A stretch of DNA of 64,000 bases from Bin127 sp965203505 (GCA_965203505.1 OZ241880.1:1922001-1986000), one strand, 5' to 3'. Positions 25,542 through 34,754 are shown, counted from the stretch's first letter. Translations and numbers: made by a program. The notes: generated from the sequence alone by a model not told the origin.

Positions 25542-26411
25542 TCATCTCATCGACGGCATGAGCAGATCCGGCATCATCGACGGCGGCACATCCTTGAGAT
25601 CGCTCGCGTCTTTCCAACGCGTGATGCCAGTGCCAATCAGCACAGAGTCGAGCCCCGCCCGATTCGCACCCGCTATATCGGTGTGCAACTGATCGCCGAC
25701 AAACGCGACTTTCTCGCATCCGTTCAGCCGTTCCTTGATGGCATCGAACATCGGCGCATACGGTTTACCCAGCTTCGTGAATTTGACCGCGTCGTCATCG
25801 CCGAAACATCGAGAGACTGCCGTCTCAATCATCTCAGCCAATCCACCAGGGCCAATCGCAAAACGGTCGATGCCGTCCGGGTACAACACGTCCGGGTTCG
25901 GAACTACCAAATGAAGCGGATTTCCTGCGTCCATCCTCCTGATAATCAGTGACAGCATATTGCTCGTCGCCTCGAACCAGTCGTACCCCGTTATACCCGC
26001 TATTGCCAAAGATGCCGACTCGTCATCGTGAGGCGTCAAACTCACTGGCTCACAGCCAGCCAATCGCACGAACTCAACGGCATCCCCATGCCCGGTGGCG
26101 ATGCATCGCGTACCTGCAATACACCGTTCCTCGAAAAACCGACGCAGCAACGAACCGGCAGAAATGATCTGATCTTCCTCGATTCCGAATCCTTGTCCTC
26201 GCATCGCCGCCAAGCGGCTCGGCGTCAACCTCGAAGCATCGTTCGTAGCCAGCACCCATGGCTTCCCAACGACGGTTAACCGTTCAGTAGACTCAATCGC
26301 ACCCGGCAACGGATCGATGCCGTCGACCAACACGCCATAGGAATCGAATGCGATCGCATCGTAGTTCTCAACCAAATGGTCTATCGATACGATCGAGGGT
26401 GCTGCATTCAT
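25542..26411 (-). CDS. HAD superfamily hydrolase, class IIA (NagD-like)
   Basis: The HAD motifs of class IIA are visible: AIAFDSYGVLVDG (the nucleophile Asp and a Tyr in place of the second Asp), LATNDASR, KLGKPYAPMF, and FVGDQLHTDIAGANRAG. In classical phosphatases the second Asp of DxD is the acid; here it is DSY, so catalysis may be weak or altered. The family dephosphorylates nucleotides or sugars. The length (289) is normal. Confidence 0.82.
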   Translation of the reverse strand: MNAAPSIVSIDHLVENYDAIAFDSYGVLVDGIDPLPGAIESTERLTVVGKPWVLATNDASRLTPSRLAAMRGQGFGIEEDQIISAGSLLRRFFEERCIAGTRCIATGHGDAVEFVRLAGCEPVSLTPHDDESASLAIAGITGYDWFEATSNMLSLIIRRMDAGNPLHLVVPNPDVLYPDGIDRFAIGPGGLAEMIETAVSRCFGDDDAVKFTKLGKPYAPMFDAIKERLNGCEKVAFVGDQLHTDIAGANRAGLDSVLIGTGITRWKDASDLKDVPPSMMPDLLMPSMR

Positions 26412-26582
26412 CGAAACATCGCTCTGGAACTCCGTTTATTGCCACTCAATCCCATTGAAACACGTAACGATCGAATTGGTCTGTGTGATCGCCCTCACAG
26501 ATCAAGAGGCAACCGAGAACGGCAACTCAATTCTCGTATACTAGGTTTCATAGCATGCAGATTTATCCGAAAGTAGTAACTT

Positions 26583-26843
26583 ATGAGCAAGCACTGGCAA
26601 ATCGAAGAAATCACGAAACGTCCCGAAGAGTTCCTCGCAGCCGCTCAGAAAGAGGGCGCGCAGTACGTCACTGAAAACGGTGTAGCAACCGCGGTTCTCA
26701 TGCCTCTAAACCCTTCCCCGAAAACTGAGGGTAAGAAGTATCGGGATATCAAAGAATGGCTTCTTGCTCCAGAAGCGCGCACTGAAAATCTCGTACCGCC
26801 ACGCCGGCAATACCGACTCAGAACGCCACCGACATTCGATTGA
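26583..26843 (+). CDS. type II antitoxin, Phd/YefM-like
   Basis: The 86-residue protein starts MSKHWQIEEITKRPEEFLAA and has the pattern of the Phd/YefM N-terminal DNA-binding fold (AAAQKEGAQYVTENGVATAVLMPL). The charged C-terminal tail (YRDIKEWLLAPEARTEN) would wrap the toxin. The PIN toxin gene follows after six bases. The pair is expected to be autoregulated through this protein. Confidence 0.75.
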   Translation: MSKHWQIEEITKRPEEFLAAAQKEGAQYVTENGVATAVLMPLNPSPKTEGKKYRDIKEWLLAPEARTENLVPPRRQYRLRTPPTFD

Positions 26844-26849
26844 TCTCCT

Positions 26850-27257
26850 GTGTATCTTCTAGACACCAACGTTGTATCGGAACTTAGACGACCTCGACCA
26901 CATGGCGCCGTAACGGCGTGGATTGACAACACACCTCGTGACGAGATGCACGTTTCGTCAGTTACGTTTGCAGAGATTCAGGCCGGTATTGAGATAACTC
27001 GTGATCAGGATTCTTCAAGGGCGGATGAAATTGAAGCTTGGCTCGAGGATATCTTGGACTCTTTTGTCGTCATCCCGATGGACACCCACATATTCCGTGT
27101 GTGGGCGCGTCTCATGCACAAGAAGTCTGACGATTTAATCATTGACACCATGATTGCCGCAACCGCCATCGTCAATGGTTTGACAGTCGTCACTCGCAAC
27201 GTACGCGATTTCGAACAATTCAGCGTAACGATCTACAATCCGTTCGAAAACGCCTGA
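26850..27257 (+). CDS. PIN domain ribonuclease toxin (VapC/FitB-like)
   Basis: PIN-fold acids are present: D5 in LLDTNVVSELRR, E in SVTFAEIQAGIE, D in DLIIDTMIAATAI, and D in TVVTRNVRDFEQF. These bind magnesium for RNA cleavage. The 135-residue length is normal. The start is GTG at 26850, six bases after the antitoxin stop; no clear ribosome site precedes it, so coupled translation is likely. Targets of VapC enzymes are tRNA or rRNA; none can be named here. Confidence 0.85.
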   Translation: MYLLDTNVVSELRRPRPHGAVTAWIDNTPRDEMHVSSVTFAEIQAGIEITRDQDSSRADEIEAWLEDILDSFVVIPMDTHIFRVWARLMHKKSDDLIIDTMIAATAIVNGLTVVTRNVRDFEQFSVTIYNPFENA

Positions 27258-27271
27258 AGTCCGTCCAACCC

Positions 27272-28486
27272 CTACCAGTTGCTCGACTGCTCGTTGTATA
27301 CGTGGTCCGGCAACGCGTACGATATCCCCGCATCATCAAACGCCGACACGAGTATAAGGCCGCTGAATTGGTCGTACATCGCCCGGTCGATACGCGACAA
27401 CAACGGTATTTTGCGCAAGGTCGGATTGCGCATCATCGCCTCGTACCTTTGCTGAATACGGAACCAAGCCAGCACTCCGATTGTTGACGTGTGCGGATAC
27501 TTCAACTGATCGGCCAGCTTGTTGCCGATCACCGCTCTCGAAACGCCGTAGATGTATTTCGCGAATTTCCGACGCACCTCTGGATCGGTCATCTCTGCGA
27601 GCAGAGGTGCAGAATTGACGAGCGAATTCGCCATCGAGATCGATTCGACGCCGGGTTCGGGTTCACACATGCCGCCGATTTCAAACAACCTGTTCGCCTC
27701 CGCCTCGTCTCGGAAAAGAATGGTTTCCGGTATCCCCATCAGATACCCGACATAGCGCCACACCGCCATGAAACTAACGCTTTCCTCCATTGAGTAGCTC
27801 GCACCCAAACGCCTCATATGCGTCAACAGTCTCGCTGAAAATGCGGTGATCGCGAAGCCCAGATGTCCCGCGCTGATCGGCTCGCCCCAGGCCTCAGTAT
27901 CCCATTCATCCGAGTCTTTCATCAGACGTCTCACCTGCGCATGGATAATCCGAAGTCGGACGGACAGCTTCCAACCGTCGCCTTCTCGGTCCAAACCGCC
28001 GGGAATGAACGACTCCACCAAGTGGCGGTTGTTCTGCTGCAATCGTCTAACGCCTTGATCACGTACCCGCCCTGTAATGAAGAATGACTTGGCGATGTTC
28101 GTCATGAACCCCTCGATCAACACACCCGCTACAAACGACGCGAGAATGACTTTGGAGTTCCGATGGAACATTCGGATGCCCGGCGCAAAATCAGTCTCGT
28201 CCAGCCATTCCGGAGGAACCGAGACCTCTCGGAAGAACTCTCGCAACGCTATCGGCGCATCTTTCAATCCAGCCTCGTCGTTGTCGAATCCTGTCTGAAG
28301 CAGATCCGACATGACGCCTCGATCGAAGTCATTGAGTTCCGCCATCAGATCATCTGCTAGCGGATCGGCGATCGACAGGTGCGCGATGTAGTTCGTCGCC
28401 ACCTCAGGGTCAATCGCGCGCGCCCTCTCGTAACCGGGCGCATTGTCAGTTGGAATCTTCACAAAAACTCGATTTGCGGCTACCAT
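27272..28486 (-). CDS. oxygenase MpaB family protein (DUF2236), copy 1
   Basis: DUF2236 proteins are haem-binding oxygenases; MpaB of mycophenolic acid biosynthesis is a characterised member. The family blocks are FVAGVLIEGFMTNIAKSFFITG, LRIIHAQVRRLM (candidate His), EPISAGHLGFAITAFSARLL (His) and VSFMAVWRYVGYLMGIPE. It is a paralog of the gene at 30927-32108, and an MMPL transporter lies between them. No signal peptide is seen, but the hydrophobic segments could associate with the membrane. The start is taken at an ATG (28486); other starts nearby cannot be excluded. Confidence 0.83.
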   Translation of the reverse strand: MVAANRVFVKIPTDNAPGYERARAIDPEVATNYIAHLSIADPLADDLMAELNDFDRGVMSDLLQTGFDNDEAGLKDAPIALREFFREVSVPPEWLDETDFAPGIRMFHRNSKVILASFVAGVLIEGFMTNIAKSFFITGRVRDQGVRRLQQNNRHLVESFIPGGLDREGDGWKLSVRLRIIHAQVRRLMKDSDEWDTEAWGEPISAGHLGFAITAFSARLLTHMRRLGASYSMEESVSFMAVWRYVGYLMGIPETILFRDEAEANRLFEIGGMCEPEPGVESISMANSLVNSAPLLAEMTDPEVRRKFAKYIYGVSRAVIGNKLADQLKYPHTSTIGVLAWFRIQQRYEAMMRNPTLRKIPLLSRIDRAMYDQFSGLILVSAFDDAGISYALPDHVYNEQSSNW

Positions 28487-28522
28487 GCCACAACTCAATT
28501 AGACAACATCATCTGGGCGGAA

Positions 28523-30727
28523 TCATTCCTCTGCTTCGACTCTTAGGTCCGGCAACCAACTCAACCACGATGGCAAGTACCAATTGCCGCGTCCAAGCAT
28601 CTCCATGCTCGCAGGCACGAGCACCGAGCGTACCAATGTTGCATCCAGCAAGATCGCCACGGCAAGACCGAACCCCACCTGTTGATTAATTATCGTCTTT
28701 CCAGCCGCGAACGCTCCAAACACCGCCACCATGATCAATGCCGCTCCAGTGATTAGGTTCGCCGTCGAACGCAATCCGTAACTCACCGCCTCCGTGTTGT
28801 TCCCTGTCTGGTCGAAGCGTTCCCGAACCCGGCTCAACAGGAATACGTGGTAGTCCATCGAGAGCCCGAAAAGAATCGTGAACAGGAACAAAGGAATCCA
28901 GGCGTCGATCACGTCTGCTCGCTGGAAACCGAGCAGATCCGTGGCGAATCCCTTTTGGAAAACCAGGACCAGCAGACCATAAGCGGTTCCCACCGATAGC
29001 AGATTCATGATCACCGCTTTGATCGGAATCACTATCGACCTGAATACCAGTAGAAGCACGATGAAGCTGAACCCCAGCACGAACGCGAAAACTATCGGCG
29101 TGTACTGGTCGACGACTTGGAAGATTTCAGCCGAAGCTGCGCTCTGCCCTCCTACGTTTACCTCTACAGGAACTCCGGAGAACGCGGCCGGTATGTGCTC
29201 ATCTCGCAGAACCGACATGAGGGCGACAGCGTCCTCTCCAGTGGGATGACCGGGCAAAGCCAGTTTGATCAACGCGATCTCACTCGAAGACGACGGATCC
29301 AGCAAAGGCGGTATTGGGAACCTCGGATCCTCGATCAGAAGCTGATTCAACCCTTGAATCGCGCCCTGAACCTGCGGATCACCGATGTCGCCCTCGATGA
29401 CAATATCCGACGGGCTGGCTAGACCGAACGCGAACTCCTCCTCTAGAACGAAGAACGCCTCTTTGGTCACCGAACCATCGGGCAACGTCTCAACGCCGTT
29501 CAACCCGGTCTCGATCTGAAAGTAGTAAACGATGGCTACAACCATCGGTACGGCCACTATTGAGAAACTAAGCCAAGGCACCTTGGTAACAATCAACGTC
29601 GTGCGCTCCCAGAAACCGTGCTCGCGATGTTCATGAGATTCTTCGACGCCCTTCCGACGGAAGAACGGTATCGAAAGCAGATCGACCTTCGGGCCCAGCA
29701 ACGCCAGTATCGCTGGTAACAGAGTCAACGTCGCAGCCATCTCGATGATCACAACCAATATCGCTCCCAGACCCAGCGATTGGAAGAAACCCATCGGGAT
29801 TATGAACATACCGCACAACGCAATCACCACGGTCAAACCACTGAACAGCACCGTCCTACCTGCCGTCTCTCCTGCACGGGCGACAGCCTCTTGCACGCTC
29901 AGACCGCGGTCCATCTCTTCCCGGAAACGGGAGATGATGATCAGCGAGTAGTCGATCCCCACCGCCAGCCCGATCATCGTGATCATCAACGTCACGAAAA
30001 AGACCAAGTCGAACACTTGCCCGATGATGGCGACCAATCCCAAGGCGATGATGATGGCTACAATGGCCAAGCCGATTGGTATCAAAGCCGCTACAACCGC
30101 ACCGAACAGCGCCAGCAAAATGAGCAAGGCGACCGGGATACCCACTCGTTCTCCCTGCTCCAAGTCGTGCCTAGCAAACTCGTTCGTCTCATGTGAAACA
30201 CTCGCTGGACCGCTTATCAGCACTCTGAAATCGTCCGCTTCATCCGCACGTTCAACTACCTCCATCACCTCTTTGACATTTATCGCCGCTTCGTCGAAAT
30301 CACCCGCGATCGGTATGGTCATCAACGTGGTCCGTCGGTCCGCCGAGACCAGATTCTCCGCGTCTTCGGGCGCCAACGCACTAAGCATGTAGTAGTTGAC
30401 CGCTCCCTCGCCAACGATCTCATCGCCCAGTGCCGCAATCTCTTGGAAAACCGAATTTACCTTCGCTGCAAACGCCGGGTCATCGACGGTCAGGGTCTCA
30501 GACTGAATGAGGATGACTTCAGATATTGGTTCAGGCCCGCCCCGCAACTTCTCCAACGCACCAAGAGCCTTCTCGGATTCGAACCCACCGCTCAGCCGCA
30601 GCTCAGTCGTCGTGGCAGATGCGAAAAGTTGCCCGACAATTGCTAAGGCAATCACGACTAAAACGAACCAAGCGCCAATCGTGACGATCGGTCTTCGCGC
30701 GCTGAAACGCGCCAGCGTTTGAGTCAA
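28523..30727 (-). CDS. MMPL family RND transporter
   Basis: The protein of about 734 residues has the two-repeat RND layout: a first helix (VTIGAWFVLVVIALAIVGQL), a large outer domain, a block of five or six helices from about residue 190, a second outer domain, and a second block of helices to the end. The MMPL signature TLMITMIGLAVGIDYSLIIISR and its counterpart FTILFGLSMDYHVFLLSR hold the proton-relay Asp residues. Such proteins export lipids or drugs using proton flow. A TTG at 30727 is preferred because GAGGA lies upstream; a TTG 12 codons earlier is also open. It sits between two DUF2236 oxygenase genes. Confidence 0.9.
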   Translation of the reverse strand: MTQTLARFSARRPIVTIGAWFVLVVIALAIVGQLFASATTTELRLSGGFESEKALGALEKLRGGPEPISEVILIQSETLTVDDPAFAAKVNSVFQEIAALGDEIVGEGAVNYYMLSALAPEDAENLVSADRRTTLMTIPIAGDFDEAAINVKEVMEVVERADEADDFRVLISGPASVSHETNEFARHDLEQGERVGIPVALLILLALFGAVVAALIPIGLAIVAIIIALGLVAIIGQVFDLVFFVTLMITMIGLAVGIDYSLIIISRFREEMDRGLSVQEAVARAGETAGRTVLFSGLTVVIALCGMFIIPMGFFQSLGLGAILVVIIEMAATLTLLPAILALLGPKVDLLSIPFFRRKGVEESHEHREHGFWERTTLIVTKVPWLSFSIVAVPMVVAIVYYFQIETGLNGVETLPDGSVTKEAFFVLEEEFAFGLASPSDIVIEGDIGDPQVQGAIQGLNQLLIEDPRFPIPPLLDPSSSSEIALIKLALPGHPTGEDAVALMSVLRDEHIPAAFSGVPVEVNVGGQSAASAEIFQVVDQYTPIVFAFVLGFSFIVLLLVFRSIVIPIKAVIMNLLSVGTAYGLLVLVFQKGFATDLLGFQRADVIDAWIPLFLFTILFGLSMDYHVFLLSRVRERFDQTGNNTEAVSYGLRSTANLITGAALIMVAVFGAFAAGKTIINQQVGFGLAVAILLDATLVRSVLVPASMEMLGRGNWYLPSWLSWLPDLRVEAEE

Positions 30728-30926
30728 ATCTCTATCCTCTTCAATCCCACCATCAGGTTTCAACTTTGCATGTTACAACCTGAAGCCAAGCCGATAAATC
30801 AGTCTGCCAGGCTCATTTACACGAGATTCAGGCCATCGATTGCGGTCAGATACGTGGACGGTTACATGCGCGTCACGATTGATCCATAGCCGGTTGCACT
30901 GCTCGGGTCACGTACCCACAATCGTT

Positions 30927-32108
30927 TTACCACGGCGTGGCGTCAGTGTCCTTCGTTGCGTCCGGCATCCGATAGCTGATACCGATTTCGTCATACACCG
31001 ATCTGTGAAGCAGTCCTGCGAAGTTCGTTACAGCCATCGGAGTCGCTCCTGGCATCACCTTGGAGGCGATAGTCTGGATTTTTCGTTGGATCCGCGCGGC
31101 GAGCAACGCGCCAAATGTCATCTGTTTGGGGTATTCCAGCGAATCAGCCAGTTCGTTGCCAATCAACGCGCGCGAAATTCGGTACAAATCGTTCAACATC
31201 TTCTTGGCCTTTTTTGGCTCGGTGATGCCGATGAGTTCGGGAACTACGCCTATCGTGCCGTGGGCTAATGAAATCGACTCTTTGGCGGGCTGGGGTTCGC
31301 ACAGATTGCCGATCTCTTTCAAACGGACCGCCTCCTCTTCGTTGTTGAACAGAATGGTCTCGGGCACTCCCATCAGCCATGTGACGTAGCGCCAAATGTA
31401 CATGAACGATTCGCTCTCCTCATGAGTGAGTTTTACGCCCAGCTTCCGCGCCGATCGAAGATTGATAGCCGAAAATCCAGTTGCTGCCAACACCATGTGC
31501 GACATGTGCAACGGCACCCCCTCAACCGACACATCCCAGTCTTCTGCACCTTGGATCAACCGCCGCACCTGCGCGTGGATCAATCGGATACGAACAGTCA
31601 ACTTCCAACCATCACCATGCCGTTCCAATCCCCCTGGCAACGTGATTTCCACCAAGTGTCGTGTATTCTGCTTGAGTCTTCGCAAATTTCCAGTCGTGCG
31701 TCCAGTCTTATAGAAAGACTTGCTTACTCCGGTCGTGAATCCAGAAATTACCGAATCTAAGACCAAGCCGACGAAGAACATGTCAGAGTTTTTGTGGAAC
31801 GCTCGGCACCCGGCAATCGATTTCTGCGGATCAAATTTCGCATGGAGAGGGGGATTCTCCAGCACTTCGAAAAATTCTCGCAACTCCGCCGGCGCAGACG
31901 ACATCAGCTCCTCGTCACGCTCCATGCACGCGTTGATCAACTCGTGCGTCTTGGCATGGTCGAAATCGGCGAGCGAAGCTACAGCAGCATCCGCCAATGG
32001 ATCGCCCACCATCGTGTTTTCAACATAGCTGTCAGCGAGTTCCGCGTCTAGCCTCCGAGCTTTTTCATAGCCCGGACGATACGCAACGGGGGGGGGGGGC
32101 ATTTTCAT
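30927..32108 (-). CDS. oxygenase MpaB family protein (DUF2236), copy 2, with C12 tract after start
   Basis: This is a paralog of the copy at 27272. Shared blocks include FVGLVLDSVISGFTTGVSKSF, IRLIHAQVRRLIQG (His), MSHMVLAATGFSAINL and ESFMYIWRYVTWLMGVPE. Codons 4-7 are four consecutive CCC codons, forming a run of 12 C in the message. A gain or loss of one C would break the frame close to the start. The ATG at 32108 is preferred because GAGGAA precedes it; a GTG at 32132 extends it by eight residues. The active role of these oxygenases is unknown. Confidence 0.83.
   Translation of the reverse strand: MKMPPPPVAYRPGYEKARRLDAELADSYVENTMVGDPLADAAVASLADFDHAKTHELINACMERDEELMSSAPAELREFFEVLENPPLHAKFDPQKSIAGCRAFHKNSDMFFVGLVLDSVISGFTTGVSKSFYKTGRTTGNLRRLKQNTRHLVEITLPGGLERHGDGWKLTVRIRLIHAQVRRLIQGAEDWDVSVEGVPLHMSHMVLAATGFSAINLRSARKLGVKLTHEESESFMYIWRYVTWLMGVPETILFNNEEEAVRLKEIGNLCEPQPAKESISLAHGTIGVVPELIGITEPKKAKKMLNDLYRISRALIGNELADSLEYPKQMTFGALLAARIQRKIQTIASKVMPGATPMAVTNFAGLLHRSVYDEIGISYRMPDATKDTDATPW
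32088..32099. repeat. homopolymer tract G12 (C12 on coding strand) at the start of a DUF2236 gene
   Basis: Twelve consecutive G on the + strand, inside codons 4-7 of the gene at 30927-32108. Runs of this length are prone to slip during copying. Confidence 0.9.
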
Positions 32109-32176
32109 AAAGTTCCTCGCGACAGATGTCACAGCTGATTATCTATTTTTACATTCGGTCGACTTATCACCGTGCT

Positions 32177-32740
32177 TTACCGCAGATCAAGCATCCAATC
32201 GAACTCCACCTCATCCGGCCAGCCGGGGTAAGCATCTGGAATAACGTTCACCAGTCGACATCCCCGTTCCGCGTAAAAATCGCAAGCCCTAACGTTGATG
32301 TCCTGCGTCTCGATCTTCAACTCGACGCAACCCACACTTTTCGCGTAACCCACCACGTTCTCAAACAACGTAGTCCCGACGCCCTGCCCTCTCCACTCGG
32401 GTTGTACGCGAATATCCCACAACGCCGCAAGATCGTCCCGCCCCTCCAGAAAATCCAACTCCGGCGAATTGTGGACAACAATCGCTCCGCCCACTCGTTC
32501 ATCACCCGAAAACGCCGACAGTATCCGCCAATTCGTGTTGTCCCATCGCAACCACCGAGTCGGCGGTTCGCCACCGTCGTAGTCTTTGATCCAAGGTGGA
32601 TCGACTGGCTCCTCCCTCAACGTCCATCCCGCAGCACGCTCATTCGGTATAGCCACGTACTTGGATTCGACCGTGAACGCGATCGAAACCTTCGCGTACT
32701 CGCCCAGGGCTGCCATCGTCTCTTCTCGGATCGTGATCAT
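32177..32740 (-). CDS. GNAT family N-acetyltransferase
   Basis: The acetyl-CoA-binding motif A is RVQPEWRGQGVGTTLFENVV (R/QxxGxG/A pattern as RGQGVG), preceded by LAALWDI, and followed by VELKIETQDINVRACDFYAERG, which is the C-terminal half of the fold. The first 75 residues are less typical. Length 187. The substrate is unknown. It stands in the same direction as the toxin genes just upstream and may be independent. Confidence 0.85.
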   Translation of the reverse strand: MITIREETMAALGEYAKVSIAFTVESKYVAIPNERAAGWTLREEPVDPPWIKDYDGGEPPTRWLRWDNTNWRILSAFSGDERVGGAIVVHNSPELDFLEGRDDLAALWDIRVQPEWRGQGVGTTLFENVVGYAKSVGCVELKIETQDINVRACDFYAERGCRLVNVIPDAYPGWPDEVEFDWMLDLR

Positions 32741-32760
32741 CGCAGACGGCTTGATGCCAT

Positions 32761-33207
32761 CTACAACTCCGGCGCGACGAACTCAGTCAACAAACGCAAT
32801 CTACTGGAGGCTGGACTGGCAACTCGATAAAACCTCTCGTCAGCTGTCCACATCTCGCAATCGAGGATTTCGGCGAGGGCTAAGTAGTGCGCGTCGTACG
32901 CCGCACCTTGGCCAAGTTCGCTTGCCAGTTCCAACGCACGTCGATGGATATCTATCGAGTGATAAAGTTCGATTTCGGATGAGAGTATCCTCTCGATCAG
33001 ACGCGTCGATTCCTCGACACTCAACTCTAACCGCTTTACGCGTTGGTGAAGAGCGTTGGTCAATTCTACCGGCATGAAATACGGCGCAACCACCTGGGTA
33101 CCCATGTCTCGCCAGAGTAATACCAATGCCGAAGCCTTGTCGGAGTGTTCTTCTCTCACTATCCACTTGAATGCCAGATTGGCGTCTACAACGACAGATC
33201 GGCTCAT
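32761..33207 (-). CDS. PIN domain toxin (VapC-like)
   Basis: PIN acids are seen at VVVDANLAFKW (D), MPVELTNALH (E), YDAHYLALAEI (D) and MWTADERFYR (D). Length 148. The ATG at 33207 overlaps the stop of the antitoxin gene (ATGA), so the reading is coupled; an ATG two codons earlier is also open. A magnesium-dependent RNase toxin is expected. Confidence 0.83.
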   Translation of the reverse strand: MSRSVVVDANLAFKWIVREEHSDKASALVLLWRDMGTQVVAPYFMPVELTNALHQRVKRLELSVEESTRLIERILSSEIELYHSIDIHRRALELASELGQGAAYDAHYLALAEILDCEMWTADERFYRVASPASSRLRLLTEFVAPEL

Positions 33208-33683
33208 GCCCAACCCTCAATTTCCGCGTCTCTGATCGCGCGTGCCTCTCTAATCAAGTCGGCTGAATTTCCAGGCAACACCTTGTCGCCAAATATCTCA
33301 TCGCGTAGTGCTAATACTTCATCGATGCCGAAACTTCCAGACGATTCTTCGGGCTTATCATCGGATCCCAACTGTGAGTCTTTGATCGCGCGCGCCTCAC
33401 GGAGCAGATCTGCAGAATTGCCAGGTAGCACCCGGTCCCGAAATATCTCTTTCCTGAGGGCTCTCAACCCATCTATGTCCAACTGCCCTCTTTGGGATTT
33501 GTCAGTGATTGCGGCTTCAAGTTCTGCATCTCCACTGTCAACTTCATCCTTATCCAACTCCCCCTCTATCGCCGTCAGGCAGTACTGTCTCATGCTGACA
33601 CCTTTCAGCGCAGCGGTCGCCTTCAACCGACGCTGAAACGCGGCGTCCATGTCAAGTGTGAGTCTTTTCTTCTTGGCCTGCAT
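33204..33683 (-). CDS. RHH antitoxin with duplicated C-terminal segment
   Basis: Residues about 5-45 (KRLTLDMDAAFQRRLKATAA, then SMRQYCLTAI) are a ribbon-helix-helix-like DNA-binding part. Two near-identical C-terminal segments follow: IDGLRALRKEIFRDRVLPGN...REARAIKDSQ at about 69-104 and IDEVLALRDEIFGDKVLPGN...REARAIRDAE at about 120-155. Each ends in helix LLREARAI. Antitoxins usually carry one toxin-binding tail, so this looks like two in one chain. It is upstream of and overlaps the PIN toxin gene. The 159-residue length is twice that of a normal VapB. Confidence 0.78.
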   Translation of the reverse strand: MQAKKKRLTLDMDAAFQRRLKATAALKGVSMRQYCLTAIEGELDKDEVDSGDAELEAAITDKSQRGQLDIDGLRALRKEIFRDRVLPGNSADLLREARAIKDSQLGSDDKPEESSGSFGIDEVLALRDEIFGDKVLPGNSADLIREARAIRDAEIEGWA

Positions 33684-33771
33684 CGCTGATTTCCTGCTGC
33701 TTCAATTGCACTGACCATTTTAGCGTAAACACAGAAATACGCAGTCGTTAGATTGGTCTGACGTGGCGCGA

Positions 33772-34137
33772 TCAACGTTGCTCTTGCGGCACACCCCATG
33801 CGATTACCAACTTCAAGGTGCTATCTCCGACGCATCTGAAGCCGTGATCGACACCCGGAGGAGCCATCACCGCATCTCCAGGCCGGACCGGAAATTCATC
33901 ATCGTCCATCCACATCACGCCCTGCCCTGCAATGAAGTAGTAGAACTCTTCTAGGGTGTCGTCACCCTCGTGGACGTGCCTACCCTCGCTCGCTCCCGGT
34001 TCCAACTCCCAAACCTCGATCTTCACCGGCAGTTTCGTCGCATCACTGAAAAACCGCCGTCTCATGATCGCACCATCACCCTCGTGCAACGCCGGGTGCA
34101 CGATCACATCTTCAGATTCGTGTTGCTTCCAGTTCAT
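33772..34137 (-). CDS. cupin domain protein
   Basis: The two cupin motifs are visible: G-RHVHEGDDTLEEFYYFIAG (metal His, His and Glu) and PGDAVMAPPGVDHGFRCVG (third His). A single-domain cupin of 121 residues probably binds Fe, Mn or Ni. The function may be sugar epimerase, dioxygenase or mere ligand binding. It stands alone with 87 bases upstream to the antitoxin operon. Confidence 0.87.
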   Translation of the reverse strand: MNWKQHESEDVIVHPALHEGDGAIMRRRFFSDATKLPVKIEVWELEPGASEGRHVHEGDDTLEEFYYFIAGQGVMWMDDDEFPVRPGDAVMAPPGVDHGFRCVGDSTLKLVIAWGVPQEQR

Positions 34138-34152
34138 TTGGTACGTTGCGGA

Positions 34153-34554
34153 TCAATAGCCATTGGTTGCATCGTAAGTCCTTAACGGAGTGTGCCGAGC
34201 CATTACGTCAAAATCGGCGTCTGCGTGCAAGACCGGCACCTCGTTGCGTATTGCGACGGCAGCAATCAAACAGTCAATCTGATTCCTAACGGTTCGCCCC
34301 TCTTGACGGCAAAGGCGGTAAAGCGTTGCCGCATCCTCGTAGTCGATGGGATGGATCCTAAGCGTCACGGTCCTCGCCGTCAGTTCCCGAAGACTTCGCA
34401 GGTGCGATTCATCCCGTGCTCCAGCCAACACTTCCATGGATACTGGGCCGCAAATTGCGATGTTCTGAGACAATAGTTCCTCAACCAAATCGCAAGTTGG
34501 TGATCCGGTATCCCTCAGGAACTCAATCCATGCCGACGTGTCGATGAGGATCAC
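34153..34554 (-). CDS. PIN domain toxin (VapC-like)
   Basis: ILIDTSAWIEFLRD gives the first Asp, VSMEVLAGARD the Glu, NQIDCLIAAVAI the third acid and HADADFDVMARHTP the last. The 133-residue length is standard. The GTG start overlaps the antitoxin stop (GTGA), which supports translation coupling. Confidence 0.86.
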   Translation of the reverse strand: MILIDTSAWIEFLRDTGSPTCDLVEELLSQNIAICGPVSMEVLAGARDESHLRSLRELTARTVTLRIHPIDYEDAATLYRLCRQEGRTVRNQIDCLIAAVAIRNEVPVLHADADFDVMARHTPLRTYDATNGY

Positions 34555-34754
34555 GGGTAACGGGTCGAACGCATCGCCACAAGGTCACCTTCCCATCCAA
34601 TCCCGCGCATTGCGCGTGCCTCTTCTAGTGTCGCCTTTTTGGGGGCCAACGCTCGCAACGCGTAGTTGACTGCTTCACGTTTAGTCGTGAAGCCATATCG
34701 TCGCATCACTTCGGCGCAAGCTCGATCATCAATGTCTATGTTGGTGCGTGACAT
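34551..34754 (-). CDS. VapB-type antitoxin
   Basis: A small protein with MSRTNIDIDDRACAEVMRRY, the VapB opening, followed by TTKREAVNYALRALA, the second helix of a ribbon-helix-helix, and a toxin-binding tail (ARAMRGIGWEGDLVAMR). The ATG at 34754 is the first giving the VapB N-terminus; in-frame starts lie up to 18 bases earlier. It is immediately upstream of and overlaps the toxin gene. Confidence 0.82.
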   Translation of the reverse strand: MSRTNIDIDDRACAEVMRRYGFTTKREAVNYALRALAPKKATLEEARAMRGIGWEGDLVAMRSTRYP

